Positions 54,419 through 64,000 of a DNA stretch of 64,000 bases are shown piece by piece (positions within the stretch are counted from its first letter, which is position 1; each line of letters begins with the position of its first letter). The notes beneath the pieces were generated by a model. The model was not told the DNA's origin, searched no databases, and saw only the letters and a program-made list of their open reading frames with translations. The stretch comes from Avena insularis (lineage: Eukaryota; Streptophyta; Magnoliopsida; Poales; Poaceae). The stretch lies in assembly GCA_023614405.1 (NCBI GenBank), contig CM042697.1, forward strand, positions 470,004,792-470,068,791, read 5' to 3'. The position numbers were made by a program, and so were the translations under genes.

Positions 54419-54586
54419 CTCCCTCCGTTTAAAATATAAGATGTTTTAGCGTTATGAAGCAAATGTATCTAGACTACTTTTAGTATGTAGGTTCCCTCAT
54501 GTTTAGAATGAATCTACGCACTAAAAGAAGTCTAAATACACTTTCTTCACAAACCTAAAACATCTTATATTTTAAAACGGAGGGAG
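54419..54586. mobile_element. Stowaway-type MITE
   Basis: CTCCCTCCGTTTAAAATATA to the inverted TTTTAAAACGGAGGGAG, with TA on both sides (54417-54418 and 54587-54588). Same family as 20581-20749 but with better-preserved ends. Confidence 0.9.
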
Positions 54587-54608
54587 TATATCTATATCTA
54601 ATCTATTA

Positions 54609-55934
54609 TCTATTACCTAATAATAAAGGATGAAGTGTTTCTTCCGGTCCAACACTTTTTTAGACCGTTTTATCTTCCAACTAGACACTAAATTACCCAC
54701 CAATGCACAGATAAGCGGAGAAAAACGTTTCGATTGCCGGCAACACGTCCTCCGTAATGATCTGGCTCCGGTCGTTCCTCCATAACGGGATCAGGAAAAT
54801 ATAGCGGGCCCAAGCGTTAAAAAGGCCAGCCAATCTCCAAATGAGGCCTGGTTTCCTTCGAGCCTCACATTAAATAAATGGCAGAGTACCCTGATACGAT
54901 TGATTTAGTCCCACCCTGCTCCCTTAGCTTCTGCCTCACCTGTTTATATACGATCTTAAATTATCTGGAATATCAACTAGCCAAGTCGGGAAACAAAAAC
55001 AGAGGCACAGTCTTCTGGTTAGAAGAGCTCAAAAAAACACGAGGGATTATGGGCTACTCATGGTTGATGGTGCATGATTATAAACTATAAAAATGAGGGA
55101 TCGTGGGCTACTCATGGTTGATGGTGCATGATTAAACTAAAAAGGAGGGATTGCGGGCTGTGCATAACACACACGCGGTGGCTCCGACCGCTGATTCCTC
55201 TAAGGGCAGCGGTCCTCGGCCACGAGCAGAGTGGGGAGGAGGAGTTGCGAGCATTGCGGGCCGGCCGGCTGTGCTAGGCTTATAGGGCGTCGGTGTGTTG
55301 GGATCTGGACAGGAGTGTGGCAGTGCGCGCTAGGTAGTTCCAATTGCAGCTGAAGTTTTCAACAAGGCTGGTAGTTTGGTGTGACCACTCTTGATGTTGT
55401 TCGTGTCAGGACTTTCTATGCTGCCAAGGCTAATGTACCTGTTACTGGTAAGTGGTACTCCGTACAATAAACGATCTGCTTTTCTGTTAGCGAATACAAG
55501 AAAGAGCATGGTCGCAGTATTTTTATCACTTTTCTTTTAATTGGAATATCATTTTGGCAGGTGTGAGCGTCCCTGTTGTTGATGGTCATTCTGCTATCAC
55601 CATTCTGCCACTGTTCTCACTGTTATTGAGCTTTGGTAATCTTTACCAAAGTCAAATGCAAAATCCAAGGGAGGTGCCTTGATGATTCCATTAGATTCAA
55701 GCCCAGGTGCATGCGAGTTGCTCGGTGAATAATTATTTATTTATAACACTCAAATGGTCCAGCAAATTTGGAAGCTACATTTTAGTCACCAATGCACGGA
55801 TAATTGTTGTGAATAGGTTCGTCAACATAAGAAAAATGTCCAACTCAAGACCGGTGTAATGAGACAAGACAAAAAAAAATCACCATACGAATTGTATAGG
55901 TCTTCTCGGTGCAACGCACGGGCACTTCTACTAG
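54609..55934 (+). mobile_element. Inner Helitron, 1.33 kb, carrying a malate dehydrogenase fragment
   Basis: Starts A|TCTATTACCTAATAATAAAGG at 54609. Ends TCGGTGCAACGCACGGGC, ACTTCTA, CTAG at 55931-55934, followed by T. Termini match those of the 515-bp Helitron at 40989-41503. Contains two exons of a mitochondrial-type MDH gene (listed). No Rep or helicase, so non-autonomous. Confidence 0.82.
55350..55625 (+). pseudogene. Captured mitochondrial malate dehydrogenase fragment (two exons plus intron)
   Basis: After an acceptor (CAATTGCAG) exon 55350-55447 encodes EVFNKAG and then, past a small deletion, FGVTTLDVVRVRTFYAAKAN / VPVT. The intron 55448-55560 runs from GTAAGT to TTTTGGCAG. The next exon encodes GVSVPVVDGHSAITILPLFS. 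Phase is kept across the intron. The LFGVTTLDVVRA.TFYA.K...PV..V.VPVVGGHAGITILPL pattern is unique to NAD-dependent malate dehydrogenase of mitochondrial or glyoxysomal type. A deletion after NKAG and loss of the rest make it a pseudogene. The retained intron shows DNA-level capture. Confidence 0.85.
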
Positions 55935-57264
55935 TAATAATAAAAAACGAAGTGTTCCTTCCGGTTCAATACTTTTTTGTACAGATTTACCCTCACACCA
56001 AATTCTATATTACCACCAAAGCAACCGGTAATTAAAAAAACTTTGGAAAGTTGCGCTTGTTCTCCCTCTGTGCTGGCGGCTAGCCTTCAGAAGCAGCGCT
56101 GGTGCTTCCCACGAAGAGAAAGATGACCTCGATCTTAGGTGGGCTTGGTTGGTTGGACGGTTGGCCGGATGGGCTTGAGAACAAAAAATTAGACCCAATG
56201 AATAGAAAATAAACAAAATATATATATACGGTGCATTACCAGTTTAGTCCCACCTTGCCCACTGAAACCAAGCATTATCAGTTTATATACGGCCATGGGG
56301 ATAATTGCCACATCTCTTGGTAAGAAGAGAGCCTATGGTAGTTATACTTCCTTAATCCTGTGTTAGGACATGTATAGTAGTTTAGACACCTGCTGTCTGT
56401 AAAGATCCTCCACGTCAACTATAGACAGAGCTAAAGACAGTCTTTGCAAGCTTTTTTGCTATCTGTAGCACCACAAAATCAGGAAACATTGTTGAACCAA
56501 CGGAAAATCATCTTGCCTGACTCCGGCTTGGCGGCTTCGACTGCTGGTCTGCACTTGTAGAGATTACTCCCACTAAAAATCAGTCGGATCTGTTATACGA
56601 AGTTAGCTAGCTTTGTACATCGACCAGCCGGTCAGAAGGTGCTCGATCTGGAATCGATTAGCGCGGACTGAGGCCTATAGCGGCCGCCCTGAAGAGGACT
56701 TGTTCGCCGGCCACATGCCATAGGACGCGGTCTCCGGGGCCCATCACGGTGGTGCAGTACGACGAGGCTGCGACGCTCACCGGGATATGTGTCGATTGTT
56801 TGGAGGAGGAAGGCTTCACAGAGGAGAAAAACGCAAGATCCTATATAGGCCACAAACCCACGACAACCGACGAAGTCGATACAATGGCGAAAAGGCCGAC
56901 TCTAGGGAGCAAATTGTGCGGAAATAGATCGTCTGTAATATTACAGACGGACTAGACGGTTTTCTCTTTTTTCTTTCTGACACGTCGGCTGTGATCCTAG
57001 GTGGAGTAGCTTACAGACGGCTGATTGGACCCTAATGTACATGCCCTTAGCATGATTATTTCTATATGAATCTAGCCAATGTTTTTTGTTCAGAAGTTAT
57101 TTTTATCTCCCGGTGCAACGCACGGACACGCTTCCTATCTAATATAGAAGTTTTAACGTGTCACAAAAGATTGTGCATGTAGGCACAGAGTACAAATTTA
57201 CCATTATAATTTTTGTATAAAATATGCGCTTTCAAAGATTCATAAAAAACATAAATTAGTTTTT

Positions 57265-58599
57265 TTTTAACGAGGAGCATCCCCGAAGGGGCTGGAAGCA
57301 TCATATTAAAACCAACTGGGGAGGTACAAAGTGTTACAAAGGACCCCCATGAAATAACAAAAAAAATACATAGGTCCCTAATATTTTCAGAAAAGACCTC
57401 ACTAAAAGATGAAAACAAGCTAACAAACTCTTCTCTTTATCCACCACCGAGCCAGAAGTCAGATTTGCCGCCGTCAAGCACAGAAGCGGGGAAGAAACCA
57501 CTTGCTTCCACGCAGACGAGGAATGCGGCCGCCAACCTCCAAAGGGGCCTCACCAAGGAGGTTGAACAATTGCCGGGACCCTTCGCCGACTTCTGGATAG
57601 GCTATGTTCTAGCCTTGGATGTCGGACGGCTAACCGCCGTCGAGGTGGTGCTCAAGAAAACCGTTTTCCAACTCCACTGCTGCCTGACACTGCTGCTCAC
57701 CCAATCGACGCCTCCAATATCCGCAACCACTGCGCCTGCTGGAGGAAGAAGAAGACAAGAAGAGTAGAAGAGACCTGCAACAGAGGACTCTTTACTGGCG
57801 TCTCAAGAGATAGTCGGCCCGCCATCAAGATCACCACTCCTGCCACAGGTGGGAGGAGGCAGGCGAAGAGGATTAGGCCCAGAAAGAGCCCCAGAAGCAG
57901 GCTTATTTGACCAACATCGGTCCAAGTTCGCCACCGAGGAACTCCCCCATGGAGCTCCAAGAATCGACGAACTCGACCACTCCAATGGCGTGCCCGCACC
58001 GCCGCCAGGGTAGCTGCTGCAAAACCACGTCCTCTCGCACCAGAGCCTCTCCCCCTCGCCACCAAGGCCGGCCACGAGAACTACTCTGCGTGAAGAACCG
58101 CACCAACCTCCAGCCGCAGCAAATGAGAACAACGCCGCAGCTTGCTCCCCCCTCGGCCAGGAAAAGCAAAGCAGCACATCGACCTCCACCGGATTCCTTT
58201 TCTCTCCCGCCTCCATGGCCGGCCAAGAAAATCAATCCAGCAGCACATCTCCCCATGAGAGGAAGGCACCAAAAAGGCTCTTTAAGTTGCTAGTAGAAAG
58301 CCGCTTCATCACCTCCAACTCCAACCACCGGAGCACAGCGAGGAGCAGAAGCACCACCTGCCCATGCCAGATCCCAGCCCAAGGATCTCACCGACTCCCG
58401 GCGTAACGCCACACAGCGACACCAAGCCGCAAGCACCTACTAGGACCTAACCTAACTACAGGAGGCCGGCCTCCTTCCCCACCTCCTCTCCGGCCGGCAA
58501 GGCCACCGGAGAAGAGGGGGGAAGGAGCCGGGGCGGCGGCGGCGACTTTCAAGGGGAGAGGATAAGGTAAGGTGGGGGGCTGTTTCGGGAGAGTTCCCC
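57265..58599 (-). mobile_element. Non-LTR retroposon (non-autonomous), with 12-bp TSD
   Basis: Flanked by AAATTAGTTTTT at 57253-57264 and 58600-58611. On the minus strand the element begins GGGGAACTCTCCCGAAACAG and GC-rich leader sequence, and ends in an A tract (T run on the plus strand at 57261-57268). That is the layout of a retroposed element. Frames inside are open on both strands but show no RT or endonuclease blocks. Probably a LINE-derived or LINE-mobilised sequence. Confidence 0.65.
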
Positions 58600-58611
58600 A
58601 AATTAGTTTTT

Positions 58612-59590
58612 CAAAGCTAACTAAAATCTTGAATTAGTGAACACATATGATGGTAGTGAAGCAAGTGAGCCATGTTAATGAATAATGTTGTCTTTATCAC
58701 AATATTTTATTTACACATGGACCTACAATATGGTCGCAAATTGGCTGTGGCGTGGCCTGGTAAACCCTATGATAAATCCCGTGTATAAAATCTAACGACT
58801 CGCACATTATTCGAAATAACGTGGAAGTGAGCCTAGATTGTCCCCTCGAGGTTATAAAGTAAAAAAAAAAAAGAGGAAAGAACACCTTACTGGCTTCCTC
58901 AGTCTAATTAGTTTCATTACCACGCTCCAAACAATATACTTATGCAAAATACATCTTTTTTCCTTAAAACTTTTTACCACTGCTACCAGGAAGTATAGGC
59001 TAGACAATCAACATCAACCTCCCTCATATCGAGCAGCAATATAGCCGTGTGCACCAAGATTAGTTCTACCAGGTGCATGGAGCTCGTCATGGCTAACGCG
59101 GCGAATCTGCTCGCCGTCGCTGTGCTTCTCGAGGAGAGTCGCCCCTCAGTTTTGATAGGGATTGTCACGGTCGTTGCAGCTAGGAGAGCTGCCCAGGGCT
59201 GGGAGGTACCTGCATGTAGCTAACTGCATATGCGTGGGGTGTAAATTGTTGAAGAACATACTAATGGGTTCAGATAAACCTGTTTCTACTTCAATATACA
59301 ATCGCATTTGTACACACGAGAGGTCTAAGAAAACTGGAGCATAAAGCTTGCTAGGTGTTGCTGCCAGCCTATGCATCGTCTAGATGGAGCCGTCGGCCGG
59401 TTTGTCGCCCAGTGCTACATACAGCATGCCTGAGCAATTTAGAACATCAGTGCTCCTGTCAGATGCCATCCGCCAGTTCGTCGCCACCCCACACCAGTCT
59501 GAGATGGAGCCACCGGGCCCGGCAGATAGATCAGCCCGACCAGGGTGCTCGTGCCAATGGCCAAGAGAGAGTTTATACGTGAACTTAATG
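58612..59590. other. 3' flank of the PEX1-like gene; possible 48-codon ORF
   Basis: Mostly AT-rich to 59000. A plus-strand frame from ATG 59077 to TAA 59221-59223 reads MELVMANAANLLAVAVLLEE..., too short to judge. 59370-59540 contains two related ATGGAGCC.. blocks. Likely includes the 3' UTR of the PEX1-like gene. Confidence 0.35.
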
Positions 59591-62500
59591 TCACGACTCG
59601 GCTACAGCTACCCTCTGGGTCAGGCCATGGGCTTCCCTTCTCTGCAAACACAAAAATGTAATCTTGGTACAACAACAGCAAGCAGAGTAACAAAAAAGAA
59701 CCAAGTTAACAAGACTGTAAATGCCAGGTACTATTAAAAAAAGGCGCTCACACCTGCATGGAAATTGAAGACTTCCTAGAGGTTGAGAACTGGTTGAACA
59801 TCTCCCTCAAGCTCATCCTATCCTCCTCCGAGGTTGATGGCCTAGCCTCTGAAGCAACAGACATGAGAGTTTCTCTGGTGATAAGCGGCAGCTCTTGTGG
59901 GGTATTGCCACTAGTGTCTCCAGAATGGCATCGCACCGCCTCCTTGGCAGCTTCCAGACCAGCATCCGTGAGTATAGCTTGCAGATCGGCACCGCTGAAC
60001 CCTTCCGTCATCGATGCTACTGGTTCCAGGTCGGCGTCGCTTGCCATATGAAGCTGAAACATTCTCAGAGTCAGAATGATAATTCTCGACAAAGTTTATT
60101 ATCACACAAGTATATTTCCAAGCATATAAACAGGAGAATATATATATCACCACCCATCCCACAGAGGTAAAATTGTCAAGCATGTGGTATGTGACAATTG
60201 TCAGTTCAAATAGAAATAGTTGCACTTTCAAGCTATAGATTATATCTTCCAATCATTCCGTTCGAAGTTTTGGAGATCAGAAAAGTTCCATTTTTTTAGT
60301 CTATTTTGAGGAAAATTCAAGACAAAGCCGCCCTCTAAAAGCCAACCAGATAGCAGTGATAATTCTATGCTGATTACTTGATAGACTGTCTACGACAAAT
60401 GATTCCAACATTCCACGATACAAAATTATGGTAATTGTTGAGACAAGAAATATCCTAATCATATTGATCGCAAAGTAAATTGAACACACCATTCGTACCT
60501 ATAAATGGTATAAAAGAAATAATTTCCCAAAAAGAAACTTTACCTCCTTGGAGAGCACCCTGAGAATATCTAGACGCTCATTCCATTGGGGAAAGTCACA
60601 AAACACAAGCCGATCAAATCTTCCAGGTCGTAATAGCGCAGCATCAATTTCGCGTGGCTTGCTGTGTATACAAAGATATAAGCCCAATGACAAGCATGTG
60701 TGTTTGGCTTTTCTACAGAAGAATTTGAGTTAGGGAAGCTAGAACCAATTTCCTAATCAACATATGAGAGAATCGGTATATGGCTCTTTGAGTCTTTGGG
60801 GAAGTTGCTTCTGTTAAAAAATGAATATGTTACCTAGCTAAGTATGAACTTTATGCCCCTATTGTTTGCTTTAAATACCAGGATGCAGCGTTAAACAGCC
60901 GACCAAAACCAGTATTGGGGTATCACTATCATGTTGCTATTTTAGACAGTTAGAATACTATAAAACTGAAGAAAACCTATGTTTTCTTTCTTAGAGGGTT
61001 TAAATATTGTTCTCTTTTTTTACTAGTAACAGAATGCATCTATCACCCTTGCAACAACTTACTTGGTGGCAGCAAATACAAATACTCCTGTCAGAGCTTC
61101 TACACCATCTAATTCCGTCAAAAACTGCACAGATTATAAAAATGTTATTCAAGTAAGAAATCACACAAAAAAAAATTGCAAACCAATTAGGCAATTAGGT
61201 AGCATAGCTGTTATGAAGTAGCAGAAAGGCCTGAATTACCTGGTTGACGACACGATCAGTAACTTGAGTACCATGATTTCCTCGTTGTGGTACAAGAGAC
61301 TCAAATTCATCAAAGAAAAGTAAACAAGGTGCTGCCGAAGATGCCTTTGCAAACGTATCACGAACCTATGCACAAACATTTTAACATCAGAACCAATGAT
61401 CCATTAGTTTTATTTTTAGGAAGCTATTATCCTTTAGCGATAAGCAGCTTATTATCGACTGCAGATATGCAACTATCCAAGATGCTATTGAAGGTAGACC
61501 TTTAATCTATCCTGAAACACTCGAAAATGCAGAGCAAAATGAACGATAAATCGTTTGACTCGTTTTGCTTTTGTAAACTAATTAGGCTTGGTTCAGAAAA
61601 GAAAGATTATTCAAAATAATAATAGTTCCTCACATATTGCTCAGTAGAACCAATATACATATTCATCAATTCTGGCCCCTTGACGGGAATGAAACGTAAA
61701 GAATATGCAGCAGCTACAGCTCTCACAACATGGGTTTTTCCACAGCCTGTTGGGCCATATAAGAGGATGTTCGATCGCAGCCTTACAGGAGCCCCAGCAA
61801 AGAACTTCGGATATTTCAGTGGCAATTCAATAGTCTGCAATGAAGATTATTAGAAGGTAAGCAGAAAGCTCCTGAGATTGGTTCAGTCTTTCTTTTCATG
61901 AAACTTTGATGAGAGAATCATTCGTACAATTCTTGTAGTATGAGTATACCATGAATTATCATGTATACATACCTCTTTTATAACATTTACAACTTCGGAA
62001 AGTCCTCCAACATCTTCCCATCCACTGCTACTTTCAGGAGAAAATTTACTAATATCACGCATTGCAACAGGAGAGAAGTCCATCATGGCTTTCAGGAAGT
62101 CTTCCTCCACCAGATTTACACTTGAAGACCCAAGCAAACGATCAGAAGCCACCAACACAGCCCTATCGACCAAAATTTCCTACAATACAAGAGTACATAA
62201 GGCACAGTAAAAACCAAAAGACAAGCAAGAACGAAAAGGAACACTCTGAGAACAAGTGTACAACATTACAGATCAGGCAGACCTATGAACCTAACACACA
62301 AAGTAAAACAGAATGGAAGCATATTCCTGTCGTGTCTTTGCTCCATCAGCCCTGTGATGTGAACTCGAAAGCTTAGCCAGGTAGTAATCTTAGGACAACC
62401 GCTTTTCCTACCATACTGAGTTGTATGCACTGACTAATTCACGCAAGGAATTAAGTTTCTGAAATAGTAACAGGATTTTATTTGTTTTCCTAATATCAAA

Positions 62501-63616
62501 ACATTCCCGGCGAGAAATAAAAACCTCTTTGTAAAAAACTCATAAGATGAAATATATCATCATCAATGAACAAATAAGATTACCAAATCATATGCATCAT
62601 AACCATCACATTTCGAGGCAATATCACTGACAATTTCCGCAGGACATAGTAAGTGAAGCTTGCCAATTGTCTGCCTCAATATCTCCATACGTGCAGATGC
62701 AGAAAGACCAGGAACTTGGACATGAAGATCAAATCTCCCTGCAATACAGAGATAGAGGTTAAAAAAATTATGGAAGGTTTTTAAACGATTAGAATTTCTC
62801 CCGATGTTGCTGATATGCAAGCAACGCAATGACTGTTTACAATGGCATATGGGCTTCCATGATGGCAGTCATGGCAGAGATACAGAAAGATAGTAATATA
62901 AGTGTTCAAAACTGAGATAGTACAATACTTATTCTTAGGTGTGCAGTAGGTTACTCGTATCTTGTATTTGTTAACCTACTGTAGTTATCGTGCCTACGGG
63001 CAACTGGTTGCTTTCATGATTCATCTAATGAATGACGTGGTCTCCAATAAAAAAATGATACATATAATTCCTGTGTATTCTCAAGAAAATATGATTGAGC
63101 TTTAGATCAAAGGAACATGAAAGGGAGAAAAACCTGAGGAAGTCAACTCGTGAGGAAGGCACTTAAGTGACTTAACTGAAGCCACAAATGCAACAGGCCC
63201 ATACCCACACATGCCATGGCTTTTATCCTAACCAGAGCATGAAGAGATGTTCGTGAAAACAGTCAATAACATACAGTAGTCAACCGTAAAATGGCAAACA
63301 TTCTTGTATCCAGTGAGAATTTAGGTTTTTCCTTTGAATTGATTAATGTATCTTCACAACAAATGAAATAATAGGAGTGTAACATAGGGACAGACTTACC
63401 CTGTACTCATCTAGCACATCTACTAAATATTTCGCAATAGAGCCAGAATTGGAGGGAGATTTTCGGTTGTCCGGGGAGAATGAAATTAGATTATCCAGAT
63501 CATCAAATACTACGATTGAAGGAGAGTGGACAATAGCTTCATAGATATACTCTGCAATTGCCGGAAGTTGCTTCTTGTTATTCTCAATGGCTAACTTTGA
63601 GCAGTCTATACAAACC
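59591..63616 (-). CDS. PEX1: PEX1-like peroxisomal AAA-ATPase, 3' part (last 10 exons)
   Basis: Minus-strand exons from 5' to 3': 63616-63400, 63227-63135, 62738-62584, 62179-61973, 61834-61634, 61365-61240, 61124-61063, 60661-60544, 60053-59754, 59641-59591 (stop TGA). The first covers D1 Walker B ([14 protein letters not shown]). Later exons give [39 protein letters not shown]2 Walker [25 protein letters not shown], Walker [30 protein letters not shown] and [16 protein letters not shown]1 with PEX6 extracts ubiquitinated PEX5 from the peroxisomal membrane. All splice sites are GT-AG and phases agree, except that exon 63227-63135 counts 93 bases where 94 are needed, suggesting a one-base deletion. 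The protein is somewhat divergent (for example ATNKPREID). The N-terminal half lies outside the window. Confidence 0.88.
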
Positions 63617-64000
63617 CTGCATATGAAAAAAAAAGTGTATATTAATACCATGTAGAGAAATATATAGTGGTGGCATGATAACATATTTATTTAATCTTAA
63701 ATGAAGACCTATTTCAGGTTCATCGCAGCTTCTTCCCTCTTCTTTGAAGAAAATAAAATCAGTCTAAACTACTGTGTGGCTTAACATCTTTTTATTCATT
63801 ACCACATAAGCACTCAATCCATTTTCCCCAAAGTAAACGAAAACAATTTTGCATAACACAAGAGCAACTATAAAGCAATACAAGGACTGAGAATTACACC
63901 AACCAATTACTTGGTTGCCAACTATTCAACTTGTCCCGATGACTGAGTAGGTTTCATTTCTGAAACCATCTGGCACTTCCTACCGACACTATGAAATACT
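63617..64000. other. PEX1-like intron at the window edge
   Basis: No coding frame on the minus strand. The next exon upstream (carrying D1 Walker A) is expected beyond the right edge. Confidence 0.5.

Larger units (their letters stand above)
54597..57142 (+). mobile_element. Outer Helitron, interrupted by a second Helitron
   Basis: The 5' end TCTAATCTATTA at 54597-54608 continues after the inner element as TAATAATAAAAAACGAAGTG (from 55935), which together resemble a Helitron 5' end. The 3' end is CCCGGTGCAACGCACGG, then ACGCTTCCTAT and CTAA at 57139-57142, followed by T. Net length without the insert is about 1.2 kb. The exact 5' base is uncertain. No Rep gene; no protein recognised inside. 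Confidence 0.6.

Noticed and set aside
55927..55934. TCTACTAG read as the 5' end of the second Helitron
   Set aside because: The bases are the 3' end of the inner Helitron; joining 54608 to 55935 gives a better 5' end for the outer element.

Overview
The window looks like chromosomal DNA of a grass, most likely Triticeae (wheat, barley or a relative). Genes with introns, Stowaway-type MITEs, a SIRE/Maximus-like copia retrotransposon, L1-type LINEs, Helitrons and Mutator-like elements dominate. The plant families recognised (MATH-BTB, CBP60, PEX1, MCA1-like) fit that reading. It is a gene-poor, repeat-rich stretch with small gene islands. All calls come from reading bases and translations; no database was searched.

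Layout. 0-6.1 kb: 3' half of a copia element (pol with two in-frame stops, a decayed extra ORF, polypurine tract, about 1.4-kb 3' LTR), whose insertion cuts off the 5' exon of an unrelated minus-strand gene (ATG at 6455, TATA at about 6505). 6.9-10.4 kb: an inverted-repeat element, a Helitron 3' end and a tRNA-derived SINE. 10.79-17.06 kb: a 6.3-kb Mutator-like element with about 335-bp terminal inverted repeats and a perfect 9-bp target duplication. It carries a MuDR-type accessory ORF, a coiled-coil ORF and a plant-mobile-domain gene, and it sits next to a broken NDUFB2-like (complex I) exon. 17.8-22.8 kb: two intact intronless MATH-BTB genes in convergent orientation. 25.3-26.9 kb: a dead LINE. 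27.9-28.5 kb: a small gene with an MCA1/MLKL-type N-terminal domain and a 5'-UTR intron. 30.4-36.1 kb: a CBP60 calmodulin-binding-protein-like gene whose 3' half is an array of duplicated, phase-compatible exons, and whose first intron appears to be GC-AG. 36.4-38.7 kb: a second LINE, interrupted by a MITE.

41-57 kb is a Helitron neighbourhood: a 515-bp element (40989-41503), a 7.16-kb element with a Rep (HUH) remnant (46183-53344), and a 1.3-kb element (54609-55934) that carries a mitochondrial malate dehydrogenase fragment and is itself nested just inside the 5' end of another Helitron (about 54597-57142). Between them lies a 629-bp Mutator-like element built from palindromic repeats. A 1.3-kb non-LTR retroposon with a 12-bp target duplication is at 57265-58599. 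From 59.6 kb to the right edge, on the minus strand, are the last ten exons of a PEX1-like peroxisomal AAA-ATPase; the 5' part lies outside the window.

The host genes do not form a pathway or operon. They are independent genes of signalling (CBP60, MCA1-like), ubiquitin-ligase adaptor function (MATH-BTB) and peroxisome biogenesis (PEX1), separated by nested transposons.
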